64,000 bases of DNA from Novosphingobium sp. (lineage in GTDB: Bacteria; Pseudomonadota; Alphaproteobacteria; Sphingomonadales; Sphingomonadaceae): NCBI GenBank assembly GCA_024236235.1, contig JACKKV010000003.1, forward strand, positions 7,501 through 71,500. The letters run 5' to 3'. A program made the translations under genes and the position numbers. The stretch's first letter is position 1, and every line of letters begins with the position of its first letter. Of this stretch, positions 9,162 to 17,025 are shown one piece after another. Under the pieces are notes generated by a model, which did not search any database, was not told the DNA's origin, and saw only the letters and a program-made list of their open reading frames with translations.

Positions 9162-9257
9162 ATGCGCGCGCTTCCTAACGATGCGTGGCCTGCGCGTCAT
9201 CACCAAACAGGCAACGCCCTTCCCCGCAATGCCAAAAAGCATTAGGCCACCGCAGCT

Positions 9258-10733
9258 ATGTCACCCGATGTCGATGTCCTGATCGTGGGCGCCGGGATTT
9301 CCGGCATTTCGATGGCTGCCCATCTCGGCATGCTCTGTCCCGACCGGACCTATGCCATGATCGAGCGGCGCAGCCAGCCCGGCGGCACCTGGGATCTGTT
9401 CCGTTATCCGGGTGTCCGGTCCGACAGCGACATGTACACGCTGGGTTTCGAGTTCGAGCCCTGGACTGATGCGGACTCCATCGCCGGGGGCGACCGGATC
9501 CGCGCCTATCTGGACCGGGTGATCGATCGCTTCGCCATGCGCCCGCACATCCGTTTCGGCACCAGCGTGGTCAGCGCCGATTTCCGCGAGGAGGACGCCT
9601 GCTGGCATGTGACACTGGCGGACGGGGGGCCAGAGCGGCGGATGACCGCCCGCTTTCTCTATCTCGGCACCGGCTATTACGATTACGATCATCCGCACGA
9701 TCCGCCCTTCGCCGGGCGCGATGCCTTCACCGGCACAATCGTCCATCCGCAATTCTGGCCTGCACAACTCGATTACGCGGGCAAGCAGGTGGTGGTGATC
9801 GGATCGGGGGCGACTGCGGTCACGCTGGTCCCGGCGATGGCCCGGCAGGCCGCGCATGTCACCATGCTGCAGCGCACGCCGACCTGGATGGGCGCGCGCC
9901 CCAGCCGGGACTGGCTGGCGCGGCTGGGGCAGGCCATGCTGCCCGCCCGTCTGGCCTATCGCCTCGCCCGGGCCAGGAATATCCGTTTCAGCGATTATGT
10001 GTTCAAGACCTCGCGCGCAAAGCCTGGCAGGATGGCCACCTTTCTTACCCGCGCCGCGCGCAAGGCGCTGGGCGAGCATTACAATGAGCGGGACTGGCTT
10101 CCCCCCTACGGCCCCTGGGAACAGCGCCTGTGCCTGGTTCCCGACGGGGACTTCTTCAAGGCCGTGCGCGAGGGCCGTGCCGAGGTAGTGACTGACCGGA
10201 TCGCCCGCTTTGACGAGCGCGGCGTGGTGCTCGAATCCGGGCGGCATCTGACAGCGGACATCATCGTCACTGCCACCGGGCTGCGCCTGTCCATCGCCGG
10301 GAACATCAGGGCCACGCTGGACGGGCAGCGGATCAACTGGCGCAAGCATTTCTATTATCGCAGCTGCATGTTTTCCAACGTGCCGAATCTGGCGGTGGTG
10401 TTCGGCTATCTCAACGCCAGCTGGACGCTGCGGGCCGACATTACGGCGCGCTATGTCTGCCAGCTGCTCAACCGCATGCACGCAACGGGCTGTGACAAGG
10501 TCAGGCCGGTGCTGCCCGCCGATCACGCGCTGGAGGAAGACAATGTCTATGATTTCTCGTCCGGTTATATCCAGCGCGCCCTGCCGCTGATGCCGAAAAG
10601 CGCCACCGCCCTGCCATGGCGGCTCAATCAGGACTACATGGAAGACCGGCGCGACCTGCGCGAGCGGCCAGTCGAAGACGGCGTGCTGATTTTCGACCGG
10701 CAGACAGTGGCGCAGCCGGGCGAATTGGCCTAG
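9258..10733 (+). CDS. Flavin-containing monooxygenase, Baeyer-Villiger type
   Basis: This 491-residue protein has an N-terminal FAD-binding GxGxxG (VGAGISGIS, about residues 9-17). The Baeyer-Villiger fingerprint FxGxxxHxxxWP follows (FTGTIVHPQFWP, near residue 156), then a second Rossmann motif for NADPH (VIGSGATAV). It also has the RYPGVRSDSDMYTLGFEF stretch common in this group. It likely inserts oxygen into ketones or oxidises nitrogen or sulfur using FAD and NADPH. It is divergent from the TonB-dependent receptor and followed 10 nt later by a CinA-like gene. Substrate is not predictable here. Confidence 0.9.
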   Translation: MSPDVDVLIVGAGISGISMAAHLGMLCPDRTYAMIERRSQPGGTWDLFRYPGVRSDSDMYTLGFEFEPWTDADSIAGGDRIRAYLDRVIDRFAMRPHIRFGTSVVSADFREEDACWHVTLADGGPERRMTARFLYLGTGYYDYDHPHDPPFAGRDAFTGTIVHPQFWPAQLDYAGKQVVVIGSGATAVTLVPAMARQAAHVTMLQRTPTWMGARPSRDWLARLGQAMLPARLAYRLARARNIRFSDYVFKTSRAKPGRMATFLTRAARKALGEHYNERDWLPPYGPWEQRLCLVPDGDFFKAVREGRAEVVTDRIARFDERGVVLESGRHLTADIIVTATGLRLSIAGNIRATLDGQRINWRKHFYYRSCMFSNVPNLAVVFGYLNASWTLRADITARYVCQLLNRMHATGCDKVRPVLPADHALEEDNVYDFSSGYIQRALPLMPKSATALPWRLNQDYMEDRRDLRERPVEDGVLIFDRQTVAQPGELA

Positions 10734-10743
10734 GTGAGCGCCC

Positions 10744-11505
10744 ATGAGCAACGTCGATCGCATCTGGACCGCCGCGCTTGTCGTCATTGGCGATGAAATC
10801 CTGTCGGGCCGCACTCACGACAGGAACATCGCCCAGATCGCCAGCTGGCTGCAGGTGCAGGGCATCCGGCTGGCCGAGGTGCGCGTCGTGGCGGACCTGG
10901 AAGATGCGATCATCGGTGCGGTCGATACGCTGCGCGCGCAGCATGATTACCTCTTCACCACCGGCGGGATCGGCCCGACCCATGATGACATCACCGTCGA
11001 TGCGGTAGCCAAGGCGCTGGGCGTGAGCGTGATCGTCCACCCTGAAGCGCGCGCGATCCTTGAAGACTATTACAGCACGCGCGGCGGGCTTAACGAAGGA
11101 CGGCTACGCATGGCCCGCGCGCCCGCAGGGGCCGATCTCATCCCAAACCCCATGTCAGGCGCACCCGGACTGAAAATCGGCAATGTCTATCTGATGGCGG
11201 GTGTGCCCGCGATCACCGCTGGCATGCTGGAAGGGCTGACCGGAACGCTGGAAGGCGGACTGCCGCTGATTTCGGAAACGATCGGCTGCTGGGTTGCCGA
11301 AAGCGAGGTAGCCGATCTGCTGGGCTGCACCGAACGCGCACATGAAGGATGCCAGATCGGCAGCTACCCCTTCTTCCGCGAAGGCCGGGTTGGCGCCAAT
11401 TTCGTGGTCCGTTCAACCCGGCGCGATGCGCTTGACGCCTGCATCGCGGTGCTCATCACCGGGCTGAAAGCGCTTGGCAAGGATTGCACGCCGGGCGGAA
11501 TCTGA
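10744..11505 (+). CDS. CinA-like molybdopterin-binding domain protein
   Basis: The 253-residue protein corresponds to the MoaB/MogA-like (MoCF_biosynth) domain found at the N-terminus of CinA, with ALVVIGDEILSGRTHDRN near the start and TTGGIGPTHDDITVDA near residues 71-86. It lacks the C-terminal amidohydrolase part of full CinA (nicotinamide-nucleotide amidase). Stand-alone forms are widespread and poorly characterised; proposed activities include ADP-ribose pyrophosphatase. It follows the monooxygenase by 10 nt on the same strand and is probably cotranscribed with it. Confidence 0.85.
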   Translation: MSNVDRIWTAALVVIGDEILSGRTHDRNIAQIASWLQVQGIRLAEVRVVADLEDAIIGAVDTLRAQHDYLFTTGGIGPTHDDITVDAVAKALGVSVIVHPEARAILEDYYSTRGGLNEGRLRMARAPAGADLIPNPMSGAPGLKIGNVYLMAGVPAITAGMLEGLTGTLEGGLPLISETIGCWVAESEVADLLGCTERAHEGCQIGSYPFFREGRVGANFVVRSTRRDALDACIAVLITGLKALGKDCTPGGI

Positions 11506-11511
11506 AACGAT

Positions 11512-12234
11512 CTAGCGCAGATCGGACGCGGCAAGCAGTTTTTCCCCGAACATGTTCGACCATTGCTCGGGCGTGAGCACGGCATGTTTTTGCATATATT
11601 CTGCAGGAACCGCAGTATCCCTGGCCGCAAGCGCGACCTGCACGGCCTCCCGCGCGCCAACCCGCTCCACCCATGCCGCGAGCGCCGGCAGTTCAGCGAT
11701 GTCGATGTCGATCAGCGCCGCCCCGCCGACCCAGGGGAAAGCCGCCATGTCCGCGATCGAATATTCGCCCGCCAGATAATCCGCCTGCCCCAGCCGGTAA
11801 TCCATCACCTTGAGCAAACGCAGTGCCTCGTTGGCATAGCGCGCAGAGGCATAGTCGAACCGCTCTGGCGCATAGCGCAGGAAATGATGCGCCTGGCCAT
11901 GCATCGGCCCAAGACCCGCCACCTGCCATGTCAGCCATTGCTGAACCAGCGATCTTCCGCGAAGATCGGCGGGCAGAAAGAGGCCCGTCTTTTCGGCAAG
12001 ATATTGCAGGATCGCACCGGTTTCGAACACAGCAAAGGGCGCGCCGCCATCAGCTGGCGCATGATCGATGATCGCAGGCAGCTTGCTGTTGGGGTTTATT
12101 TGCTTGAAGGCGACGGTAAGGTGCGCACCGGCAAAAAGATCATAATTGATAACCCGGTAATCGAGCCCCATTTCGCGCAGCGCGATCGCCACTTTCAGCC
12201 CGTTGGCGGTCGCCACATAATGCAGATCGATCAT
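11512..12234 (-). CDS. Glutathione S-transferase family protein (YfcG/Ure2p-like)
   Basis: The 240-residue protein from ATG 12234 has a thioredoxin-fold N-terminal half with HYVATANGLKVAIALRE, the cis-proline loop NSKLPAI and the glutathione-contacting FETGAILQYLAEKTG. A helical C-terminal domain follows. The early TANG motif, in place of a catalytic Tyr, Ser or Cys, resembles the YfcG/Ure2p (nu-class) group, which shows disulfide-bond reductase activity with glutathione. A GAGAGG-like ribosome site lies just upstream. It is convergent with the CinA-like gene (6-nt gap) and lies after the rplA terminator. Confidence 0.88.
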   Translation of the reverse strand: MIDLHYVATANGLKVAIALREMGLDYRVINYDLFAGAHLTVAFKQINPNSKLPAIIDHAPADGGAPFAVFETGAILQYLAEKTGLFLPADLRGRSLVQQWLTWQVAGLGPMHGQAHHFLRYAPERFDYASARYANEALRLLKVMDYRLGQADYLAGEYSIADMAAFPWVGGAALIDIDIAELPALAAWVERVGAREAVQVALAARDTAVPAEYMQKHAVLTPEQWSNMFGEKLLAASDLR

Positions 12235-12285
12235 TTTTCGCCTCTCCCGCGCGTTCCAGCAAAATCCGCGCGCGCCAGCTAGCAC

Positions 12286-12317
12286 GAAAAAGGCCGGGAA
12301 GGTTACCCCTCCCGGCC
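12286..12317 (-). terminator. Rho-independent terminator after rplA
   Basis: On the minus strand, GGCCGGGA (12292-12299) and TCCCGGCC (12310-12317) pair perfectly as an 8-bp stem with a 10-nt loop, and five T residues follow. It closes the ribosomal-protein transcription unit about 27 nt after the rplA stop. Confidence 0.8.
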
Positions 12318-12344
12318 CGGATTTTCCTGCCGCTGGCGGTCAGA

Positions 12345-13043
12345 TCAGACGCCGGCGACCTCGGTCGTGTCGATCTTGAGGCCCGGCCCCATCGAGGAGC
12401 TGAGCGAAACCTTGCGGACATACTTGCCCTTCGAACCGCTCGGCTTGGCCTTGACGATGGCGTCGACGAAAGCATCGAAATTGGCTTTCAGCTGATCTTC
12501 GGTGAAAGACAGCTTGCCGATGCCGGAATGGATGATCCCGGCCTTTTCGACGCGGAATTCGATCTGGCCGCCCTTGGCGTCCTTGATCGCCTGCTCGACA
12601 TTCGGCGTCACCGTGCCCAGCTTCGGGTTCGGCATCAGGCCCTTGGGGCCCAGCACCTTGCCGAGACGGCCGACGATGCCCATCATGTCAGGCGTCGCGA
12701 TCACACGGTCATAATCGAGATTGCCGGCCTGCATATCTTCCATCAGGTCTTCAGCGCCCACCTTGTCGGCACCGGCGGCCAGCGCCTTGTCGGCATTGTC
12801 GCCCTTGGCGAAAACGGCGACCTTGACGTCCTTGCCGGTGCCCGAAGGCAGCGACACCATGCCGCGCACCATCTGGTCGGCATGACGCGGATCGACGCCC
12901 AGGTTCATTGCGATCTCGACGGTCTCGTCGAACTTCACGCTGGACAGTTCCTTCAGGGTCTGGAGCGCTTCGGAAACGCCATAGAGCTTTTCAGCGTCAA
13001 GCTTGGCGGCCAGCGCCTTCTGCTTCTTGGTCTGCTTTGCCAT
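12345..13043 (-). CDS. rplA: 50S ribosomal protein L1
   Basis: The 232-residue protein (E. coli L1 has 234) contains hallmark segments TVEIAMNLGVDPRHADQMVRG, LGKVLGPKGLMPNPKLGTV and a C-terminal SSSMGPGLKID. L1 binds 23S rRNA at the mobile L1 stalk and, in many bacteria, represses its own operon by binding the leader of the L11 mRNA. It starts 4 nt after the rplK stop. A strong terminator follows. Order and orientation match the conserved secE-nusG-rplK-rplA cluster. Confidence 0.98.
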   Translation of the reverse strand: MAKQTKKQKALAAKLDAEKLYGVSEALQTLKELSSVKFDETVEIAMNLGVDPRHADQMVRGMVSLPSGTGKDVKVAVFAKGDNADKALAAGADKVGAEDLMEDMQAGNLDYDRVIATPDMMGIVGRLGKVLGPKGLMPNPKLGTVTPNVEQAIKDAKGGQIEFRVEKAGIIHSGIGKLSFTEDQLKANFDAFVDAIVKAKPSGSKGKYVRKVSLSSSMGPGLKIDTTEVAGV

Positions 13044-13047
13044 GATC

Positions 13048-13479
13048 TCAGCCCTCCACCACTTCGAGGCCCATCGCGCGGGCAGAGCCTTCGATGATCT
13101 TCGTCGCCGCTTCGATGTCGTTGGCGTTGAGATCGGCCATCTTGATTTCGGCGATTTCCGAAACCTGCGAACGCTTGATCGTTCCGGCGGAAACCTTGCC
13201 CGGTTCCTTGGAACCCGATTTCAGCTTCGCCGCCTTCTTCAGCAGGAAGCTGGCAGGCGGGGTCTTGGTCACGAAAGTGAAGCTGCGATCAGCGTAAACC
13301 GTGATGATTGTGGGGATCGGCATGCCTTTTTCGAGGCTGTCGGTCGCGGCGTTGAACGCCTTGCAGAATTCCATGATGTTGACGCCGCGCTGACCCAGCG
13401 CAGGGCCGATCGGCGGGGACGGGTTCGCAGTGCCCGCAGGCACCTGCAGCTTGATATAGCCGTCAATCTTCTTGGCCAT
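13048..13479 (-). CDS. rplK: 50S ribosomal protein L11
   Basis: The 143-residue protein has the expected N-terminal domain (YIKLQVPAGTANPSPPIGPA, LGQRGVNIMEFCKAFN) and the C-terminal rRNA-binding domain (IAEIKMADLNANDIEAA). L11 forms the GTPase-associated centre and is needed for RelA activation by uncharged tRNA. It lies between nusG (163-nt gap) and rplA (4-nt gap). The gap upstream holds a stable hairpin that may be a leader or processing element. Confidence 0.98.
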   Translation of the reverse strand: MAKKIDGYIKLQVPAGTANPSPPIGPALGQRGVNIMEFCKAFNAATDSLEKGMPIPTIITVYADRSFTFVTKTPPASFLLKKAAKLKSGSKEPGKVSAGTIKRSQVSEIAEIKMADLNANDIEAATKIIEGSARAMGLEVVEG

Positions 13480-13547
13480 GATGGCCTCCTTTCACACTGT
13501 CGGGCATGCGCGGTGGCACACCCTCATGATAAGCGGTACGAACGGTT

Positions 13548-13568
13548 GGCACCCGGGAACCGGGTGCC
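13548..13568 (-). other. Perfect stem-loop in the nusG-rplK intergenic region
   Basis: GGCACCCGG at 13548-13556 and CCGGGTGCC at 13560-13568 pair as a 9-bp perfect stem with a 3-nt loop. No run of T follows on the minus strand, so it is not a classical terminator. It lies about 70 nt upstream of rplK in the transcript and could be a leader structure, a processing site or an L1-responsive element; this is inference. Confidence 0.5.
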
Positions 13569-13642
13569 TTCCTCCCGCATGGGTTTCCGGACAGAATCAC
13601 GCAAGGCGCTGCCGGAAAGGCGGCCCCATAGGGGCCAAAAGC

Positions 13643-14179
13643 CTATTTCACAAGCTCGACCTGTTCGAAATCGAGTTCCACCGGGGTGGCGCGACCGAAG
13701 ATCGACACGCTGACCTTGACCTTGTTCTTGTCGAAATCCAGTTCCTCGACCACGCCGTTGAAGCTGGCGAAGGGGCCGTCCAGCACCTTGACCGAATCCC
13801 CGATCTCGTAATCGACGCTGATTTCGCGCTTGGGCTGGGAGGCGGCTTCCTCGCGCGCACCGAAATAGCGGGCGGCCTCTTTCTCCGAAATCGGCTGCGG
13901 CTTGCCGCTCGATCCCAGAAAGCCAGTGACCTTGGGGGTGTTCTTGACGAGGTGATAGACATCATCATTGAGATCGAGCTTGGCCAGGACGTAGCCGGGC
14001 ATGAACTTGCGTTCGACCTGCACCTTCTTGCCGCGCTTGACCTCGGTCACCGTTTCGGTGGGCACTTCCACCGCTTCGACAGCGGCGGCCAGTCCCATCC
14101 GCTCCGCTTCGGAGAGGATCGCGTCGCGGACCTTGTTTTCAAAACCGGAATAGGCGTGGATGATATACCAGCGGGCCAT
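13643..14179 (-). CDS. nusG: Transcription termination/antitermination protein NusG
   Basis: The 178-residue protein starts MARWYIIHAYSGFENKV, the usual NGN domain opening. It includes the RNA-polymerase-contacting segment KKVQVERKFMPGYVLAKLD and ends with a KOW domain (GDSVKVLDGPFASFNGVVEEL, about residues 127-147). NusG bridges RNA polymerase to Rho or to ribosomes and suppresses pausing. It follows secE by about 35 nt in the same direction. Confidence 0.98.
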   Translation of the reverse strand: MARWYIIHAYSGFENKVRDAILSEAERMGLAAAVEAVEVPTETVTEVKRGKKVQVERKFMPGYVLAKLDLNDDVYHLVKNTPKVTGFLGSSGKPQPISEKEAARYFGAREEAASQPKREISVDYEIGDSVKVLDGPFASFNGVVEELDFDKNKVKVSVSIFGRATPVELDFEQVELVK

Positions 14180-14214
14180 TGATTCTATCCGTTATGCAAG
14201 AATTTCAGGAAGGC

Positions 14215-14409
14215 TCAGGCGAGCGTGAGCAGCCAGCGCACAACCGCGCTGAAGATTGAGTCGATGCCGAGGAAGAACAGCGCGAGCAGGGTCATCAGGA
14301 TGGCCACGAAAATCGCGGTCGTCACGGTTTCCTGCCGCGTCGGCCACACGATCTTGGACACTTCCGCCCGGACCTGACGGAGGAATTCGCCGGGGTTGGT
14401 TTTTGCCAT
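14215..14409 (-). CDS. secE: Preprotein translocase subunit SecE
   Basis: This 64-residue short-form SecE has the conserved cytoplasmic amphipathic helix FLRQVRAEVSKIVWPTRQET and one membrane helix (about residues 32-60). SecE clamps SecY in the SecYEG translocon. The single-helix form is usual outside gammaproteobacteria. It sits between tRNA-Trp and nusG, its standard location. Confidence 0.96.
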   Translation of the reverse strand: MAKTNPGEFLRQVRAEVSKIVWPTRQETVTTAIFVAILMTLLALFFLGIDSIFSAVVRWLLTLA

Positions 14410-14627
14410 GATTACGTCTCGACTCTCGCCTCTTGCACTGACACCGCTTCCGCCACGGGCTCATCGCCGCCCCGGGCAGGTTCCGGGAGGGGCAAGGCGT
14501 TTCCGATGTCGGAAGATGGCTGCGCATTTAGCCGCGCCCCGCGCCAGATGCAAGGCTCTGCCTGCGATCGTGAAGCAGAAGGCCCGCAGGGAAGGAAACC
14601 GGCGGCCTGCGCGCCAGTCTGGCCGAA

Positions 14628-14703
14628 TGGCAGGGGTGACAGGATTCGAACCCGTGGCCCTCGGTTTTGGAGACCGATGCTCTACCAACTGAGCTACACC
14701 CCT
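14628..14703 (-). tRNA. tRNA-Trp (anticodon CCA)
   Basis: The minus strand reads a 73-nt cloverleaf plus an encoded 3' CCA (14628-14630). The acceptor stem pairs AGGGGTG (14697-14703) with CACCCCT (14632-14638). The D-arm TAGCTCAGTTGGTAGAGCA, the anticodon loop with CCA and the T-arm GGGTTCGAATCCT are all intact. Its place just upstream of secE matches the common trpT-secE-nusG arrangement. Confidence 0.97.
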
Positions 14704-14835
14704 GCAGGCGGGAGCGCCTCTATACGCTGCGCCGCCCCTTGGCAAGGCGCAGCACACGCCGCCCGCATCGCGCCGCGCTCAGTCCGCAAACGCCGCAATT
14801 CCTGTTTCCGCCGGGCTCTGTTATATCTGCGGCCC

Positions 14836-15597
14836 GTGCACGCCCCCCCGCCCCCGCAACTGCCCATCGACCTGCTGATGGCCGCCTATCGCAGCGGCAT
14901 CTTCCCCATGGCTGACAGCCGCGAGGATCCCGACGTCTACTGGATCGAGCCGCGCGAGCGGGCAATCCTGCCGCTGGAGGGATTTCGCTGTTCGCGCTCG
15001 CTCGCCCGCACGTTGCGCCGGGACCGATTCGCGGTGACCTGCAATCGCGCCTTCGCCGATGTGATCGCCGCCTGCGCCGCACCCCGGCCCGAACATCCTG
15101 AGAGCTGGATCAGCGAACGGATCATGGCCAGCTATCGCGCGCTGCATCACGCAGGCCATGCCCATTCGATCGAATGCTGGCTGGATGACCGGCTGGTCGG
15201 GGGGCTTTATGGCGTGGGTTTTGGCCGGGCCTTTTGCGGCGAAAGCATGTTCAGCCGCACCCGCGATGCGTCGAAAGTGGCGCTGGCCTGGCTGGTGGCG
15301 GCACTGCGCCGCGCGGGTGTGCAATTGCTCGACTGCCAGTTCATGACCGGCCATCTCGCCTCACTGGGCGCGATCGAAATCAGCCAGCAGCGTTACGTCG
15401 AATTGCTGGAAGCGGCTCAGTCAGGCGCGGACGCGCCGCCATTGCCCGAGGCATTCGCCGCGCTGGGCGAAGCAGCGGCGGGCGCTGGCGCCGTAGCAGC
15501 CGCCGGGCGAGCGGGCACGGATGACGCCGGTGTGGATGACGCGGGCGCTTCTTCGCCCGGATATTTCATCGCGCAATCCTTGACCCAGACGTCGTAG
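14836..15597 (+). CDS. aat: Leucyl/phenylalanyl-tRNA--protein transferase
   Basis: The enzyme adds Leu or Phe to proteins with N-terminal Lys or Arg, marking them for ClpS/ClpAP degradation (N-degron pathway). Conserved segments are AAYRSGIFPMAD, the glycine-rich VGGLYGVGFGRAFCGESMFS and LLDCQFMTGHLASLGA. A GTG at 14836 gives 253 residues; the frame is open further upstream but enters the tRNA region. The last ~60 residues are low-complexity Ala/Gly ending SSPGYFIAQSLTQTS. They overlap the opposite-strand DUF2155 gene by 181 nt, so this tail may be a by-product of overlap. Confidence 0.93.
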   Translation: MHAPPPPQLPIDLLMAAYRSGIFPMADSREDPDVYWIEPRERAILPLEGFRCSRSLARTLRRDRFAVTCNRAFADVIAACAAPRPEHPESWISERIMASYRALHHAGHAHSIECWLDDRLVGGLYGVGFGRAFCGESMFSRTRDASKVALAWLVAALRRAGVQLLDCQFMTGHLASLGAIEISQQRYVELLEAAQSGADAPPLPEAFAALGEAAAGAGAVAAAGRAGTDDAGVDDAGASSPGYFIAQSLTQTS

Positions 15598-16055
15598 ACC
15601 GGGTGTTCCACGACATTGAGCGATGGCGAGTGTTTGAACAGCCAGCCGGAGAACACCTTGCTCCAGCGCAGCGGCGAATCGACATCCTTGCGCTCTTCCA
15701 CCAGCACCTGAACGAAAGCGCCTGTTTCGCGCGGGCGTTCCCAGGCCGGGGTGCGTTCACACGCCGACAGCTTGACCACCACATTGCCGATCCGCTTCGA
15801 TTCGCCGGGTTTGAGCGTGATATCCTCGCTCAGATTGTTGCGCTTGTTCAGCAGGCCGAGCGTGGCGACGCGTTCTGCCATCGGCGTGCCGCCCAGGGCC
15901 GAGGCGGCGGCGCGCGGCGGCGCAGGCTTGTCCAGCTGGCGGGCCGCATCTTCGGGAATGGCCGTGCCGGGCGCGTCACCTTCCGGTCCGTCCTTCGAAC
16001 AGGCCGAAAGCGTTGCGAGCGCGCCCGCCAGAATCAGGGCGATGGCGCGGGCCAT
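15417..16055 (-). CDS. DUF2155 domain lipoprotein
   Basis: A 212-residue protein with a lipoprotein signal (LATLSAC, lipidated Cys19), a Pro/Ala-rich linker and a DUF2155 domain (about residues 65-165). The domain holds LNKRNNLSEDITLKPGESKR, LSACERTPAWERP and VYDVWVKDCAMKYP. An Ala/Pro/Ser tail follows. DUF2155 proteins are periplasmic, alphaproteobacterial and uncharacterised. The gene directly follows NDUFA12 (2-nt gap). Its tail and the end of the DUF2155 domain, including VKDCAMKYP, are read antisense to the aat 3' end. Confidence 0.85.
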   Translation of the reverse strand: MARAIALILAGALATLSACSKDGPEGDAPGTAIPEDAARQLDKPAPPRAAASALGGTPMAERVATLGLLNKRNNLSEDITLKPGESKRIGNVVVKLSACERTPAWERPRETGAFVQVLVEERKDVDSPLRWSKVFSGWLFKHSPSLNVVEHPVYDVWVKDCAMKYPGEEAPASSTPASSVPARPAAATAPAPAAASPSAANASGNGGASAPD

Positions 16056-16057
16056 CG

Positions 16058-16456
16058 TCAGCTATCCGGCGTCCATGCTTCATAATCGCCGGTGGCCGCC
16101 GCGCGGCGGCCGCCGCGTTCCAGCGCGCCTTGCGGGCGATAGGCCGCAGGTGTGCCGGTGGCATTGGGGCTGTAATCCGCTTCCCAGATGCGGGGCGGCG
16201 GCAAGTGGCTTTCAGGCACGCCATCGAACGAACCGTGCAGCCAGCCATGCCATTCCGCGGGAACCCGACTGGCGTCATTGGCGCCTTCGTATATCACCCA
16301 GCGCCGTTCCCGCCCGTCAGGCAGGCGCTTCTTCGCGCGGAAATAACGATTGCCCTGCGCATCCGTGCCGACCTGTTCGCCCGTCAGCGCGCTGTTCAGC
16401 ATCGTGCCGATGGTCGCGCCATCCCACCATGTGAAGATTTTCGAGAGGATTCCCAT
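16058..16456 (-). CDS. NADH:ubiquinone oxidoreductase accessory subunit NDUFA12
   Basis: The 132-residue protein has the family signature: a start with FTWWDGATIGTML, then GNRYFRAKKRLPDGRERRWVIYEG and PAEWHGWLHGSFD. It is the homologue of the mitochondrial complex I 17.2-kDa accessory subunit, present in alphaproteobacteria and bound to the hydrophilic arm of complex I. Its gene sits away from a nuo operon, as is common. It is followed after 2 nt by the DUF2155 lipoprotein gene. Confidence 0.95.
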   Translation of the reverse strand: MGILSKIFTWWDGATIGTMLNSALTGEQVGTDAQGNRYFRAKKRLPDGRERRWVIYEGANDASRVPAEWHGWLHGSFDGVPESHLPPPRIWEADYSPNATGTPAAYRPQGALERGGRRAAATGDYEAWTPDS

Positions 16457-16516
16457 GCAGCGCGCGTTAGCCGCAAGCGCCCCGCCTGCGCAAGTGCAAC
16501 TCGCACCGGCGCAGTG

Positions 16517-17023
16517 TCACCATGCCACTTTCGCACCGGGCACGATGCCCAGTTCGGCCGCGCGCCCGCCATTGATTTCCAGCACTGCCGCAGCGGTTCC
16601 GGACGATGGCAGCGGATCAAGCGAATAGGGCGTGGCATTGGCGGCGATGTTGCTGACCAGCCGGTCCGGCCCGATGAAGATGATATCCAGCGGGATCACC
16701 GTGTTTTTCATCCAGAAACTGGCCTGGCGAGGGGGATCGAAGGGAAACAGCATGCCTTCGTCCGCGCCCATCCGGGTGCGGAACATCAGCCCCTTCGCCT
16801 GTTCGGCACTGCTGCCCGCCACTTCGACCGTGAAAACATGGCGCTTGCCCGCAAAGGTGACGCTCAGTGGAATGACGCGCAGACCGGATTCAGGATGGCG
16901 CGCGCCCGCTTGCGGTGCCGCCACGGTCTGTGCCGATGCCGCGCTGTCTCCCGTCGATGGCGAGCAGGCGCACAGCAGCAATGGCAGGATCGCCCATGCG
17001 CGCATTGACTTGCTCCGTTGCAT
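16517..17023 (-). CDS. DUF192 family lipoprotein
   Basis: The 168-residue protein has a short signal with a possible lipobox (LCAC, Cys20) and a DUF192 domain (about residues 48-165). The domain carries EQAKGLMFRTRMGADEGMLF, the diagnostic FWMKNTVIPLDIIFI and a final AELGIVPGAKV. DUF192 proteins are small envelope beta-fold proteins of unknown function. It starts 2 nt after recX on the same strand, so the two are probably cotranscribed. Confidence 0.88.
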   Translation of the reverse strand: MQRSKSMRAWAILPLLLCACSPSTGDSAASAQTVAAPQAGARHPESGLRVIPLSVTFAGKRHVFTVEVAGSSAEQAKGLMFRTRMGADEGMLFPFDPPRQASFWMKNTVIPLDIIFIGPDRLVSNIAANATPYSLDPLPSSGTAAAVLEINGGRAAELGIVPGAKVAW

Positions 17024-17025
17024 CT

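Noticed and set aside
9162..9257. Cobalamin riboswitch or Fur box before the TonB-dependent receptor
   Set aside because: The gap is only 96 nt, too short for a B12 riboswitch, and no iron-box-like AT core is visible.
9261..10814. A 517-codon open frame antisense to the monooxygenase
   Set aside because: It covers the same bases as a gene with intact flavin motifs and shows no domain of its own.
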